A stretch of DNA of 64,000 bases from Ectobius pallidus (GCA_964059195.1 CAXKWD010000011.1:33346066-33410065); one strand, 5' to 3'. Shown: positions 1 through 11,187, counted from the first letter of the stretch. Notes: generated by a model from the letters alone, not told the origin. Translations and numbers: made by a program.

Positions 1-1107
1 GGAAGGTCATTAGGTCATTGTCATATTAGAAAATATTTGATAACATTCCAATTCTTTGAAATGCTTAACAAACATGTAGGGTTTTACATTCCTTGTGGTA
101 TGTTTCAAAACATAAACAGAATATTTGAGTGTACTTTTCAGTGAATTTCTTTGTATTAAAGATCATTGAACATTGAGTGCTTATAGTTTGAGGCATCTAT
201 TAGGATATTACAAAATTGAATTCTTTGAATAAACTTCATGAAAGTTAATATAAATTTTCTTTTCTATGATCTGTTCCTAGTAGACCTTGCATTTCTAAGT
301 ATGGCAATAAATTAATGATTGCATTTGTCATAACAGTGTATTGGTTGTTTTCTTACATTTGATAACTTGTACTTCCCATTCTCTTCTGTTTAAAATTTCA
401 ATATCCAGTTTTTTTTATTGCTGTTTCTCATCTTGCCTTAAGCCTGTCTTTTGATTGGTAATGGTACCAGATTCCAGTTCACTATCTTTTTAACTATGCT
501 GTCGCTTTATTATTCATTAAACATCCTCAATCATTCCATCTTAAAGCTCTGATACATTTATAAGTTTAATATTTTTCATTTCATAATTATTTCCTATTCT
601 CCTTTTTTCAGTCTAATTATTTTACAGGCCAAAATATTCTTCTGAATATCTTACTTTTAAATATCTATTGCTTTTCTTTTCTTAACTTTCCTTCTTTCTT
701 TAATCCTGCTTCTACCATTTAGTGTAAAAAATTAAATTTTGATTGATTTTTAGTACACATTTCCCTCTTTAAATTAGTGAAATGAAATAGTGTATATGTA
801 TTACTTATGTTCGATAACACTCAAGGGAATCACTACTTTGTTCCCTCTAAATTGGTAAGCTTGAAACTTGTTCTCCGTGACTTTCAATTTTACGGAACAT
901 TTGAATCAGAACTCAAAAAATTACTCTAGATATTCCAGAAATTTTTAGAAAGTTTATACAGGGAAGTTTTTAGATTACTCTAGATACTTTAATTAATTAT
1001 TATTTGCCTGTGTAATTGAACCATTAGGATGTTGTTCTAACTAGTTTATTTAGAAAGAAAAAGAAATAATTGGAGAAGTTAATGAAAATATGACTTTGTG
1101 TTAACAG
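1..1107. other. AT-rich intron sequence upstream of the first visible exon
   Basis: No open frame, tRNA-like box or transposon end is visible here. The stretch is AT-rich and its last bases (a short pyrimidine tract then TTAACAG) act as the splice acceptor for the exon at 1108. I take it as intron of the same plus-strand gene, because the exon at 1108 begins inside a codon. Confidence 0.55.
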
Positions 1108-1174
1108 GGCATGGATTCGTTGCAAAGAGATGCAAATCGTGGAAGTTAAGTTGCCTCCAGGGCTGGCTCCAAAT
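1108..1174 (+). CDS. dome: Internal exon, juxtamembrane part of a probable cytokine receptor (Domeless-like)
   Basis: The exon is bounded by TTAACAG and GTAAGT. It is 67 bases long, so it starts with one base completing a codon and ends in phase 0. The readable frame contains AWIRCKEM, then VEVKLPPGLAPN. A short basic and Trp/Cys-containing stretch followed by an acidic/hydrophobic V-x-LP-x-GL motif is what I expect just inside the membrane in insect Domeless receptors, where a phrase of the type 'hxVxLPxGL' follows the transmembrane helix. That family reading is from memory and was not searched. The other two frames are closed by stops (for example TAA at 1147). The exon joins in frame to the exon at 3977. 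Confidence 0.6.
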
Positions 1175-1443
1175 GTAAGTCTAACGCTTCTCTTACTTAA
1201 CTTACTGGAAAAGAAACACAGAACAAAATTATGGGCTATTGCAAATTATTCTGTTTGTGTTTTTATTTTTCCCATATGCTCTTCGAAACTAGATATATGT
1301 TACGTACTAATTACAATAATGCAAAGAATATGACATTGAAGTTTCAGTTTAACCCAAACTTAAAGTGAATGAGGATTTAAGTCGAGGCTTCAAGTATAGT
1401 GTGTAGAGTTAACAAGCATAGCAGAGGGCTGGAATTATATAGG

Positions 1444-1700
1444 TAGTAGTAGTAGTAGTAGTAAATGATTTATTTTGCCTGGCAGAGTTAAGGCCATAAG
1501 GCCTTCTCTTCCACTCAACCAGGTTTCAGAAAATATATACAATGTAGGTTTACATAAATAGCAAATTAGTGAATAAGAGACTTATGACTAATACTAAGAC
1601 TAAGGTTAAGGCTAATCATAATAATAAATTAAATAAGTAAAAAGCATAGGTTTCATAAAAAGCATAGGCTTCATAGAGAGCGTAAGTGTCATCAAAGAAA
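1444..1700 (-). mobile_element. LINE-type 3' end with (TAC)n tail, reverse orientation
   Basis: On the minus strand the sequence runs through GTGGAAGAGAAGGCCTTATG and GCCTTAACTCTGCCAGG into AAATAAATCATT and a (TAC)n tail (plus-strand AGT repeats at 1446-1463). The same GGAAGAGAAGGCCTTAAGGC block, also followed by a simple repeat tail, occurs on the plus strand at 62095. This is a common insect non-LTR element 3' terminus. No coding part is recognisable in this copy, so it is a 5'-truncated insertion in the intron. The 5' limit is approximate. Confidence 0.5.
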
Positions 1701-1852
1701 ATAGTAATATAGTAATAATGTTACAAGTAAAACAAGGAATATGTAAAATTATGTTATAATGGAAATTTAAGTCTAGCTGTAGATACGTTATAAGGAGACT
1801 AAGTAATGTTATATACAGTGAAAGCAGGTAAAGCAGGTAAAGCAGGAGTGGG

Positions 1853-2672
1853 CAGTGGCATTCCTAGGGTGTGGCGGTGGGGGCAGTCCGCCCCGGGCCC
1901 CACTTACTATGGGGGCCCCCATTGATATCCCACCCTAATATAAAAATTAATGTTCCACCGGATTTTGTAAAATGAGGCAGTGAATTTTTCCAAAACAAAC
2001 AAGGCCCTTTTCATTCAACACAGAAATCAGAAGAAAAGTTGTTTTTAACTATTTACATTTAATTTGAAACTTGTGAAAGAAGTTTTTCAAAACTGAAATT
2101 AGGCAAAAACTATTAGCGCTCAACAGTGAGCCAAATTAGACTAAATGGACTAGCAATGTTATACATAGAGAACAATTTGGCTATGAAAATAAACTTTCAT
2201 GAGACATTTAGACAATTTTCTAATGTAAAAACTATAAAAAGACAATTTTAAACGTGACTATTACATATTCTGAATTAATATAATCCAGATTTTGCTAATT
2301 TATTATCTGATTCTCTGAATAAATTAAAACTGTTGTTTGTTACCTCAAAATTTCGTTAACTTTGTCATATTTAAGCATACCCTTTTTTCCATTTCATTAC
2401 CTTGTAATTATGCACACATTTATATTTTGTTAATCAGTTAACTTAATATTATTGGACTAATATAATAATAAATAAGTACATTAAGTACTGCATGAGTTTA
2501 CTCCCTTATTCTGTCTATTATTTTTTCGTTAGATTAGCCCATGGAGACAAACTGAAGGACAAAAAACCTAGCCATAGAAAAAGAAGTTAAAAATGTTCGT
2601 AGCTTTTTCTGGGGGGAGGGGGCCTCAAAAATAAATCCTCCCCGGGACCCAAGAGGTCCAGTTACGCCACTA
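1853..2672 (+). mobile_element. hAT-type DNA transposon remnant with 8-bp target duplication
   Basis: The left end starts CAGTGGCATTCCTAGG and the right end finishes GTTACGCCACTA, giving an imperfect terminal inverted repeat of the CAGTGGCGTA type. The flanks are GGAGTGGG (1845-1852) and AGAGTGGG (2673-2680), an 8-bp target duplication with 7 of 8 matches, which is the hAT hallmark. The subterminal regions are rich in C and G runs (CCCCGGGCCCC), as in many Tip100/Zaphod-like elements. It carries a decayed transposase C-terminus on the plus strand. Confidence 0.85.
2075..2220 (+). pseudogene. hAT transposase C-terminal (dimerisation) remnant
   Basis: The plus-strand frame reads ERSFSKLKLGKNY, a stop, then RSTVSQIRLNGLAMLYIE and NNLAMKINFHETFRQF. 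The phrase E-R-SFSKLK-L-KNY-RS-T-S-Q-RL-GLA-L-IE is the typical hAT dimerisation domain of the ZMYM/Tip100-like transposases. The in-frame TAG after KNY and lack of a longer open frame show it is dead. It lies inside the hAT element at 1853-2672, in agreement with that assignment. Confidence 0.8.
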
Positions 2673-2759
2673 AGAGTGGGTATAAACTCTCATCTCAACA
2701 GCATGTAAAGCTGAACATCATCACGGTTTGAACTCTGGTATCAGAGAAATCTTTTATTG

Positions 2760-3040
2760 ATAGTGGCAAGCCAGTCACTAGATCACTAAACTAATGTGCC
2801 TCACAAAAAAGTACATCTTTCAGTCAGCTTGACAATTAAAGGTAATCTCAGGAGAGGGATTCCATCTGGTGCTGTGAGTCGATCTCTGGTAGCTCAGTTC
2901 ATAGAGCATCGGCACTTAAAGCCAAATATCACAGGTTCCAATGCCTGTGTCTAAGGAATTTTTCTCCTAAAATGTTCTCATGTAATTTTCAACAGAAATA
3001 ATATTCTGTGGATTCATGAATACGTATCTACATTCGAAAA
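2760..3040 (+). mobile_element. tRNA-derived SINE, family A, copy 1
   Basis: The centre contains a tRNA-like promoter: an A-box-like GTAGCTCAGTTCATAGAGCA (2889-2908) and a B-box-like CACAGGTTCCAATGCC about 40 bases later. This is followed by a shared tail beginning AATTTTTCTCCTA. A leading segment (GTGCCTCAC ... GATTCCATCTGGTGCTGTGA) and the tail are both shared with the copies at 50897 and 51106. The copy is old and its B box has substitutions. Confidence 0.7.
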
Positions 3041-3332
3041 TTAAGACTTTCCTATGTGACAACCTTATAATCTGACAGAGTATGGACTTTTAAAATGAAA
3101 TTAATCGAAGAGTCAGTATTATAAATTAAACTTTAAACCACTCAACTGATAGTTGATGATGATGGCAGAACCCATCGAAATGTATGTTCTAAATTGGTAA
3201 GTTTTTACTTACTATTTATTTGAAATTGAATATTTTAAAGTTTCAGTTAGAATGTGGACTGTTTTAATGCGTAAATTGTAACATACATTTTAACTTAATT
3301 ATTGACAATGTGTATTGTTGTATACTTAATGG

Positions 3333-3336
<4 letters not shown>

Positions 3337-3419
<83 letters not shown>

Positions 3420-3458
3420 GAAGAAGAAGAAGAAGAAGAAGAATAGAAATTATAAAAT

Positions 3459-3499
<41 letters not shown>

Positions 3500-3567
3500 A
3501 GATAATATTGATGGTGATGATAATAGCATTAACAATAGTAATAATAATAACAACAATAACAACAACT
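3337..3567. repeat. Compound trinucleotide microsatellite (GAT)n(AAT)n(AAG)n(AAT)n
   Basis: A GAT run is followed by AAT, AAG, again AAT, and decaying AAC/AAT units. The apparent poly-Asp/Asn/Lys/Ile protein in this region is only a translation of the repeat. It sits in the intron between the exons at 1108 and 3977. Confidence 0.95.
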
Positions 3568-3976
3568 TAGTCCAGTTATAAATGCTTTCATGTCTAAAAA
3601 GGCATTTATATTTGCTAAATTGTGCAAACTTCCTCGAAAACTTGAAATTTTTAGTTAGTTTGTGGATGAAAGAAAATCATTTGGAAACTTTTGACCTGGT
3701 ACTAATATTGTAATTTGTGTGGTGACGAATGAGGATTCTGTCTTGGACCGTGTAATCATATCGTATTCTGTATTTTGCACGTATGGGTGCCAGTGTCATG
3801 CCTTACTTCCTTGAAAACTTAAAATGTTGATTTTCAAAATGATTTCTTGGAAACTTATCATTAAAGTGTTGGTTTCTTAATTTTTGCTTTTAAAATGTTT
3901 AAATCTATGCAAAAGCCTTTTTCTTTGAACAAGGGAAGAAAATATTAGAGATTGATATTTCTTGATTTTTTCACAG

Positions 3977-4066
3977 GAGAAAGGCAAGGATGATGAATAC
4001 TGGCCTCAAGTTGACAACAGAGACAATCTGTCCATCAAGCCACGTTCATCTTCAGCTGATGAAGAG
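3977..4066 (+). CDS. dome: Internal exon of the probable Domeless-like receptor
   Basis: The acceptor is TTTTTTCACAG and the donor is GAAGAG|GTATTT. The exon is 90 bases, phase 0 at both ends, and encodes EKGKDDEYWPQVDNRDNLSI followed by KPRSSSADEE. The residues are acidic and polar, as expected of a flexible cytoplasmic tail, with one Tyr (EYWPQ) that could be a phosphorylation site. It joins in frame to 1108-1174 upstream and 9615-9758 downstream. The assignment to this gene rests on frame and phase continuity. Confidence 0.6.
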
Positions 4067-4356
4067 GTATTTATCATAGCCTTAGAAATTAGCTCCTAAC
4101 TAGGGATCCTATTTTAAGCTGAATAAAAATGTCAAATTCAGGTTAGAAAAGCTGAGATAATTTTGGTATTTTTTTTCACTTAACAGAATACAATTTCTGC
4201 AATGTTACACAATGAAACCAACTGGCCCATATGGTGCAAGAAATTGCGTATTTCTGTAAAAACACATCATCAAGAGGAATATAGGCCTTCTCTTTTGTAG
4301 ATTTTCACAATTCTTGCTAGTTGGCTATTAACTCTTGCTTGTAGTGTAGATAAACT

Positions 4357-4643
4357 CTCTCTCTCTCTCTCTCCGTGGGACTACATCTCTGAAGGTACAA
4401 GGCCTACTACCCGACCGCTGCGTCATTTACCATAGGCAGATGGCAGGATTGGGGGCATGTGGTCAGCATGCCGACACTTATGGCCGTTAATGCTGGTTTC
4501 CATGACCGGAGCCGCTACTTCTCTATCAAGTAGCTCCTCAATTTGAATCACGAGGCTGAGTGCACCCCTACCAGACCTCCCTACCTCAGAAAAATCCGAG
4601 GAGGTACCGGGGATATGCTAACCACAAGACCATGCCGGCGGTC
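4357..4643 (-). mobile_element. tRNA-derived SINE, family B, reverse copy with 14-bp target duplication
   Basis: On the minus strand the element starts with a tRNA-like head (GCCGGCATGGTCTTGTGGTT) and ends in a (GA)n tail, seen on the plus strand as CTCTCTCT at 4357-4372. Perfect 14-bp duplications AGTGTAGATAAACT flank it at 4343-4356 and 4644-4657. The tRNA-like head is shortened between A and B boxes compared with the full copy at 16254. Other copies: 16254, 33901, 41396 and 50519. Confidence 0.85.
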
Positions 4644-4657
4644 AGTGTAGATAAACT

Positions 4658-5226
4658 GGTTAATACAATCTTCTTGACCTGCATATCAAAGTGTATCGAC
4701 CACATCACTACTGGACACCAAAACGCAGCCATTTCTATACTACAATACTAAAAAACATTACTATACTAAAATACATTTGTTACGAATGGGATTTAACCAA
4801 TGCAACAGCAATGCATGGAAAAATTTATTCCCATGAACATCTCTATAGGTACGATTGTTTTAATTATAAATTGAAATAAGTATTTTTTTTATTTTTTAAT
4901 TCTTTACACACATATTGTACTATTCGAATGCCTATAACTCAGTATTTAGGTGGTTTATCAAATGTTAATTTTTATTAATGTGCACATATATTCAATTGTT
5001 TAAAAAAGAAATAAAACCACAATATTTCAGCCTAGAAGTTGTTTAAACAAAAGATTTTCACTTTGTTAATGGTAACAACCATAATTTGTGAATCCGTCAC
5101 TCACAAAAACTATGTAACTCTAGGTATGGCATGTTTCTTATCAGTTATTTAAGCTTCTAAAAATATGTTAAATATATATTTGATAGTTCAGATAGCATGA
5201 ACATCATCGTGGATTTTTATTCTTTT
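4658..5226. other. Intron sequence without recognised features
   Basis: AT-rich intron between two SINEs. The short open frames here have no recognisable domain, and I see no transposon ends. Confidence 0.5.
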
Positions 5227-5239
5227 AAATAATGTGAAT

Positions 5240-5692
5240 GTCCACCGCTGTGGCTCAGGGGATGCGTTCAATCCTCTCACGCAGCGGGCCCGGGTTCGAT
5301 TCCTGGTCGGGACAAGTTACCTAGGTGGGGTTTTTTCTGGGGTTTTCCCTCACCTTTGAGACAAATATCGGATAACTTTAGGCCCTTGTGGTCCCCAGAT
5401 ATCATCTGGCCGTCATTATCATCTTCATCCCATCCTCGCCTTGTTTGGAATGAGTGTGAGTGTGAATGTTGTGTCTCGTCCTATGTGTTCGTGTTGTCTC
5501 GGAGGTGGCCCCGGCATTGGGCTGATCACTCATCTGGGGAGGCCCTCCATGTCCTTGTCTAGTCAAAAAAAGTATGTATGTGATCCAAAGATAATCCCTC
5601 TCCTGACAGGTCGCGGCCCTGTAAGGCCCGGGCGGCTTGGGTCGCTTAAATCCTAAAAGGGAGAGGTGAAACTACGATAAAGAAGAAGAAGA
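5240..5692 (+). mobile_element. tRNA-derived SINE, family C, full-length copy with 13-bp target duplication
   Basis: The head CCACCGCTGTGGCTCAGGGG is A-box-like and CCCGGGTTCGATTCCTGG is a good B box. The body contains TTTTTTCTGGGGTTTTCCCT and ends with GGGAGAGGTGAAACTACG and a (GAA)n tail. Perfect 13-bp duplications AAATAATGTGAAT lie at 5227-5239 and 5693-5705. This is the best-preserved family C copy in the window, and two reverse copies are at 51612 and 53325. The overlapping open frames of about 70 codons are SINE sequence, not genes. Confidence 0.9.
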
Positions 5693-5705
5693 AAATAATG
5701 TGAAT

Positions 5706-6854
5706 ATTGTATAGTACTCATTTAAATTAATATAGATGTTTGAGAACTTTGCTAACTTGGGGAAACCTGTGCTGAGACTAATTGCTCTCAAAACATGTTC
5801 TTGAAAATTATTAAAAGTAAGTAAAAATGGAATGTTTTCAGACATCTGTATTAATTATAAGTTGATATGATTTTGTATTTGGTTTTTCCTTCTCTACTTC
5901 TTGATTTATCTCCTTCTCTTTCCTTCAATATTTCTTTTTCTTTCACAGCACTGTTCTTAAAATTAACTTTTTATTTTGTTTTATTAGCTCAAGGTAGGTT
6001 TTCTTTGTTATAATGAAAATTGTTTTGAGCGTTCACTTTTTTTCTTCGGTGTTATGCTAACCTTTGTTTGACACCTGAAAATCTTTAGAAATTTTCAAAC
6101 ATTAGTCAGCATCGAACTAAAAGCTCTCTTCAGTTTTGTAGTAGTGTATGTATTTAAATAATATTTATCAGTTTTCTTTCATAAAAATATGAATTATGTG
6201 CACAGCTTATTGTGTATCAGTAGTATCATTTCAAGTACATATGTGCAATATGCTATTTTTGACAGTATTACAGTTTTTTTTTAATATTGATATCATGTGA
6301 AAGCCTACATAGTTCTAGTTCATGTGCAATAAAAAAAATCCAAGTGAGAACGCTTTCAAGGAAAGAGTTTGCAATCTTGTTAATGAAAATGAGTAATAAT
6401 TCATGAAATACAAATTCCAAAGGTAATAATTAAGCTTTAAAAGTCATGATGTAAACAAATCTTAGCATAATAACAGTGAAGTAAATGTCCACTTTTCTTT
6501 GATTCTTTCTCACAACTTCTTCCTATATCTTTATAATTTAAACGACACATGCTATAAAAGAAAGTCTTAGTGGCTCATCAATACAAGAATGCAAAACTTG
6601 ATTACAGTCTCATGTTCTCTAGTTACGATGTAAACACTTTCTAAAATTGCAAGTTGTAGTAACCAAATCGATGTCAAGTTAATAACAATTGATTTAATCG
6701 AGTTAAAGGGAACAAATCAACGTCTGAATATTGGTTACACAACTCAGAAAGTATTATATGTACATTACACTTTTTCCATCAAGTTAACGAGGAAAGTATC
6801 CACTTAAAAATTAATTTAACAATTGCATTTTTTAATACCTTTATACCTTATATA
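5706..6854. other. Intron sequence without recognised features
   Basis: AT-rich, with no open frame above background, no tRNA-like boxes and no paired terminal repeats that I could see. Confidence 0.5.
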
Positions 6855-6862
6855 GTGATCAC

Positions 6863-7656
6863 TAGGGTCTGGATTTTTAGGCTTTTATAAAAGGTATTTT
6901 AGCCTTTTATTTTCGTGGAATAGACCGTTTAGGCTTTAAACAAACGATTTTAGCCATCTTAATAAAACATATAATGAACACTAATATTAACACCGAGAAT
7001 TGTGTTATAATTTTGACACATTTATTCTAGTTTTTTTTTACAAAATAAACAAGTAACTATTCCTTATATCGGCACTCAAAAAATACCATAAACAATTGAG
7101 ATATTCACTATTTAAAAATACAATTATTCAATACACCACTCAATTCACTTCTGATCTACAAAAATAAGTAGACTTGAGTGTCACAAATTTGTTCTTTAAT
7201 ACACTTCTCTGTCGTTGGTCGGCAACTTGTTATTTGAAAGTTGAAACTTCAATGGATTAGTTGCAGATTTCAAAGTATTGCAGATGGCTCAAGTTTCATT
7301 TCCTGCAACGGCGAGGCAGCACATTTTCGAGTTACAAAGGCAAGCGACAAGTACATTGTTAATTTCAGTGCGTTGTATAAATTTATTTTTAATATATCTT
7401 TTCTTAAAATTCACATATTTATTTTCCTTTGCATTAATTGGAAAATCTATTTAAAAATCGTGTTTTTCTGCAAAAGTCCTCTTTAGCCCCTAGTTTTTCA
7501 GCCCCTTTTATGCCTTTCAGTCCGATTTAGCCCTTTTTAGGTTCAATAAGATTCATATATTTGGAAGCAGGGGGCATGAAATGGAAAAATGTGTTAAAAT
7601 GTTTTAATTGGGAAGCTGGGGAAAAAATAGGTTAAAACCTTCATATCCAGGCTTTA
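6863..7656. mobile_element. hAT-type non-autonomous element with perfect 8-bp target duplication GTGATCAC
   Basis: The left end TAGGGTCTGGATTTTTAGGC pairs with the right end CTTCATATCCAGGCTTTA as an imperfect inverted repeat. The flanks are identical 8-mers GTGATCAC (6855-6862 and 7657-7664). Subterminal motifs of the AGGCTTTTA/TTTAGCC type recur near both ends, as often seen in hAT elements. No transposase motif is visible. Confidence 0.85.
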
Positions 7657-7995
7657 GTGATCACATATCATTGAAATTGTAACGATTATTCATGTGATCA
7701 TTTTAACCCTTAAACCGAAGTATCTGTAAGATTTTCTTGGTCCATCAAACCATCATTCAAATAATGTTTTATTACAACATCTAGTGAGTTAAACTTTTAA
7801 TAATCTTTTTTTAATAATGAAAGTAATATCATGTTAAATAAACAACGAACCAAATGTCAGTAATACCCTTATGAATATTTGTCACAAATTTCAAATGAGA
7901 AAATTATTGTGTATCAACTTTTTAAACACTTTTTTTTAAATCACTTAATTGCTATTACTTTCAATGCTTCAGTGTTTCTCAGTTGTACGGGAGAA

Positions 7996-9072
7996 ATACT
8001 ATACTGATTTACACTTTTATTTTTTCTGACATATTAAAACAGATTACACATGAGCTGATAGGTCCACCATCGCAATATAATTTTCCTTTAACTATGCACT
8101 TTTTGCCATTGGTATGTAGGGTTCTCCAGACCCTTCTGGAACTATTCTATCATAGTGCCACATACCCATGCCTGGATAGCTGTTCCCATTTCTTCAAAGT
8201 CTACAAAATGGTGACCACCCAGAGGTTTCTTCATGGACTCGAACAAGTGATAGTCATATAGGTGCCAAGTCTGGAGAGTTTGGTGGGTGTGGCAGCACTG
8301 TGAATCCCATCTGATCGATGGCAACAGTGGTTTCCTGGCTGGTATGGGGCATGCGTTGTTGTGCATAAGCACCTAAGGATTGCCACATATGCTGCACTGT
8401 TAGTCGTGGCTCCTATTTTCAGCCAGTCGATAAGGATGATACCTTTCGTGTTCTAGAACACTGTACCTCACTTACCAGGGCTGAGGGCACTATTTGACAT
8501 TTCTGCCCTTATGCTGGAGATATGGTCCTAATCTTTCCACTGCATATGATATCAGAACATGTGCATTACCTTCTTTAAATCCAATGGATACCACACTTCT
8601 CCTCCCTCACAATGTTTCAACCTGTACCACCTAGGTATTTATCAGGTGAATACTCACCTGATTCACCTGTATCAGCAGGTCTTCATCAGGTGAATCAGGT
8701 GAGTATTCACCTGGTGATACAGGTTGAAACGTTGTGAGGGAGGAGAAGTGTGATATCCACTGGATTTAAAGAAGGTGCATGTTCTGATTTCTCCCCTTAT
8801 GCTTCCATTGCACTAATTGCTGTTTCATATCTGGTTCATTTTCTTGTTTGGGGCCATGAGGAAACCTCTTCATACTCCCCATTTGACAGACTTTGGAGAA
8901 CTGGCATGGGTATGTGGCACCCCAAAAGAATGGTTCCAGATAGATCTGAAGAAGCTGAAACAAAGTGCACACAGTTAGAGACAGATTATATTGGGAAGGT
9001 GGACCTATCAGCTGATGTGTAAACCTATCTTAATGTGTCAAAGAAATTAAAAGTGTAAATCACTATAGTATG
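7996..9072. repeat. Long inverted repeat made of two mariner 3' ends
   Basis: The outer ends mirror each other: ATACTATACTGATTTACAC on the left and GTGTAAATCACTATAGTAT on the right. Further in, GAGCTGATAGGTCCACC pairs with GGTGGACCTATCAGCTG. The mariner-like coding segment of the left arm (GTGCCACATACCCATGCC) reappears inverted near 8905 (GGCATGGGTATGTGGCAC). The centre, about 8570-8770, is a tight palindrome in which a motif of type CAGGTGAATCAGGTGAGTAT occurs in both orientations. The right arm carries deletions and is shorter. It is nested in the TTAA element at 7707-9362. Confidence 0.85.
8142..8372 (-). pseudogene. mariner transposase C-terminal fragment
   Basis: The minus-strand frame reads MLMHNNACPIPARK, then QCCHTHQTLQTWHLYDYHLF and ESMKKPLGGHHFVDFEEM. 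This matches the mariner pattern 'HDNARPH..K' carrying the second catalytic Asp region, then 'hPHPPYSPDLAPSDYHLF' and 'MKxxLxGxxFxxxEE'. The second Asp is replaced by Asn and several motif positions have changed, so it is inactive. It lies in the left arm of the inverted repeat. Confidence 0.8.
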
Positions 9073-9362
9073 CCCCTCATTTTTTTAAACAGGAATATCC
9101 TCTCAGTTGTTTCACCATGATTTTCAACCGCTAATCTTCATTAACATGGCATATCTATCCCTAGCTAGCTAGAGATACCCTGTAAGTTTTATATTTGACT
9201 TTCATACCGACAGACTAAGATTACTCTCTTTCCGTAATCACTGTAAATAGTGAAATAAAAGTCTTATTGAAAGGCATTGAGAAGCTCAGGTTCATAAGGT
9301 ACCTGTCACTCATTATGTTAAAAAATTTAGCAATCTTGCAGACCAATATTTCGGTTTAAGGG

Positions 9363-9614
9363 TTAGCAAAATCACTTATTGGTACAAAGCTTTGTTGTTT
9401 CTTTTGCATTTTCATTTACTTTGCAATTGTAGCTTGAGCTTATGAAAATTAGATGGGAGTGTACTTCTCTGTATTTGCATAAAGTGTAATGACAAGTCCT
9501 TCAAGTATTATACAGCTATGATGGGTTGCTAACCCTCAATTAGCTTGAAGGAACACTATTGTCTTTTGTGCTGTAGTTGCGTGAATTGTGACGGTGTTGT
9601 TTTTTTAATAAAAG
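9363..9614. other. Intron sequence with branch/pyrimidine region before exon 9615
   Basis: Unremarkable intron. A T-run (about 9598-9606) followed by AATAAAAG precedes the exon. The acceptor is a little A-rich, but it is the only one that keeps the frame open, because TAA at 9609 closes the frame upstream. Confidence 0.5.
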
Positions 9615-9758
9615 CTGCTGCTGCAAAAGAAAGAGGAGAGACATGGACGTAACCCGAGTGGTGACAGCAGCGGTTGCAGTTCTGGCCACGAGAGTGTATC
9701 TTCTTCACTGACTTCAGGCACACAGTGTTCCACGGACTCGGGAACTGAAGTGGATCAG
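9615..9758 (+). CDS. dome: Internal exon, Ser-rich segment ending TDSGTEVDQ (Domeless-like)
   Basis: The acceptor is AATAAAAG and the donor is GATCAG|GTGAGA. The 144-base exon is phase 0 at both ends. It encodes LLLQKKEERHGRNPSGDSSG followed by CSSGHESVSSSLTSGTQ and CSTDSGTEVDQ. The 'SGHESVSSSLTS...TDSGTEVD' phrase is the most characteristic piece of this gene. I associate it with the cytoplasmic tail of insect Domeless cytokine receptors, where it is one of the few conserved intracellular blocks. That link is from memory. The segment is rich in Ser/Thr and probably disordered. Confidence 0.7.
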
Positions 9759-10059
9759 GTGAGATTTAAAATGCATCATCACAACAGTGATATTGAAATC
9801 TTCTTGCACAAGTAGTCATCCTTCCTTTCTTCTTAGTCTCTCTTAGTCTCAAAAATGGTGCTATAATACATGGATGAAGTCTGAAAAATTCAAATTCTTG
9901 ACTTCGATCATGAAAATAAGTGTATGAAAGTCCTAGGAACACAACTGACTGGATATTCCTTGGATCATGGATAGTTCAGCAGAAATAAATATATAAACAA
10001 GTAATTAATAAAGAATAAATAAATGAAATGAACTTGAATTAACCACAATTCAGATGCAA

Positions 10060-10375
10060 TGAGAGATGTGGCTGACCACAAGGACAGGAGAGGAAGTATT
10101 GTATGTTCTCAAGGTAAACAAATAAATTGATTTATTCCTTTGATTGCCTAAGTGAAACATAGGGTGTCTCATGGAGGTTTCGTTACCTGGGATTAATTTA
10201 GTTATGCATATTTTCCCAAAGAGGGCAGAGGGTGAGCCTATCGCTTCAACATCACCCAAGTGTAAACAATTTACTTGAGTGTGAAAGGACTGAGGGATTT
10301 TGTCCAGAGGCTCTAATTTAGGCTTGGAGTTTTTTAACATGCTGTAAATCTACAACACAGGCTCCTCAGCTTGAA
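10060..10375 (-). mobile_element. SINE family D body, headless copy
   Basis: The block GAGGCTCTAATTTAGGCTTG and its flanks (AAAGGACTGAGGGATTTTGTC upstream, ACACAGGCTCCTCAGCTT downstream) are shared with the copies at 13905 and, inverted, 18182. The tRNA-like head seen at 14160-14236 is absent here. The limits are approximate. Confidence 0.6.
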
Positions 10376-10379
10376 AGAA

Positions 10380-11187
10380 AATTGTGATTGTTAAATAAAG
10401 ATTATTATTTATATATATGCATACATTTAGCAAAATCTGTGTAGTATGCTTTGAACACTGGTGTTATGTGCAGTAAAGATAGTGTCTGAATTAAATTTTT
10501 GTTTCATTACTGGAACTGTAGCTGGCAGTGCGGAAGGTAGGCTTAAGTTTTGTAAAAACATGTGTTTTCAGCACTTTATTTTTGTGGATGATAATTTCAG
10601 CACCAGCTAGTACAATGGCACGCTTATTCAGCCAAGTAAGCCATAAAATATAATGCACTAATGACAATGCAACAATTCTATTATGTAAAAACTTAGAATG
10701 AAATGTGTGTTATTACTTATTACTGCTTAAATAAATAAGAGGGGATCACATATGCATCACTATTAAGGTTTAAATATTCTGGAATGTAGTAACGTTTCAG
10801 TCGAAAATATATTTTTACTTTGACTTTCATATAAAAATATCTGAAAAAGATTCCTGTAATATTTTACAGTATGCTTAGGCCTGTGCTACATGGAATAACA
10901 ATTTACATATAAATGTTTACAGAGAAATATACTCATAAAAATATATTATATATACTACTGTATTAGAAGTTTTCCTATATAAGTCAATAAAGAAGTAAAA
11001 AGCTTTCAATTGTCTATAGGAAGTTAATTTTCGTTATGACAACATTGACAGAAATTAGTGTAATTAGGTATGCACGTTTCTGCTTATTTGTCAATAAATT
11101 ATTTTGTGATTTCACAACACAACCAGAAATGCATGCATGTACAGATTAAAAATTATGTGATTTCTTCACTTCACATAGTCTATTGTA
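10380..11187. other. Intron sequence without recognised features
   Basis: AT-rich sequence. I see no open frame, paired ends or SINE head. Confidence 0.5.

Larger units (their letters stand above)
7707..9362. mobile_element. piggyBac-like element (TTAA-flanked), interrupted by a mariner fold-back
   Basis: The left end is TTAA then CCCTTAAACCGAAGTATCTG; the right end is CCAATATTTCGGTTTAAGGG then TTAG (one change from TTAA). The inverted ends CCCTTAAACCGAA.TAT and the TTAA target are piggyBac features. The interior contains the mariner-derived inverted repeat at 7996-9072, so the piggyBac-like element is the older insertion. No piggyBac coding sequence is visible here. Confidence 0.7.

Noticed and set aside
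3310..3570. 86-codon ORF with poly-Asp, poly-Asn, poly-Lys and poly-Ile
   Set aside because: It is only a translation of a trinucleotide microsatellite in an intron.
5356..5656. Two overlapping plus-strand ORFs of about 70 codons
   Set aside because: They lie wholly in the SINE C body, and the same wording recurs in reverse copies at 51645-51846 and 53311-53568.
9500..9640. An additional small exon in the 9.4-9.6 kb region
   Set aside because: Frames are closed by stops and no donor/acceptor pair keeps the phase. Only 9615-9758 fits.
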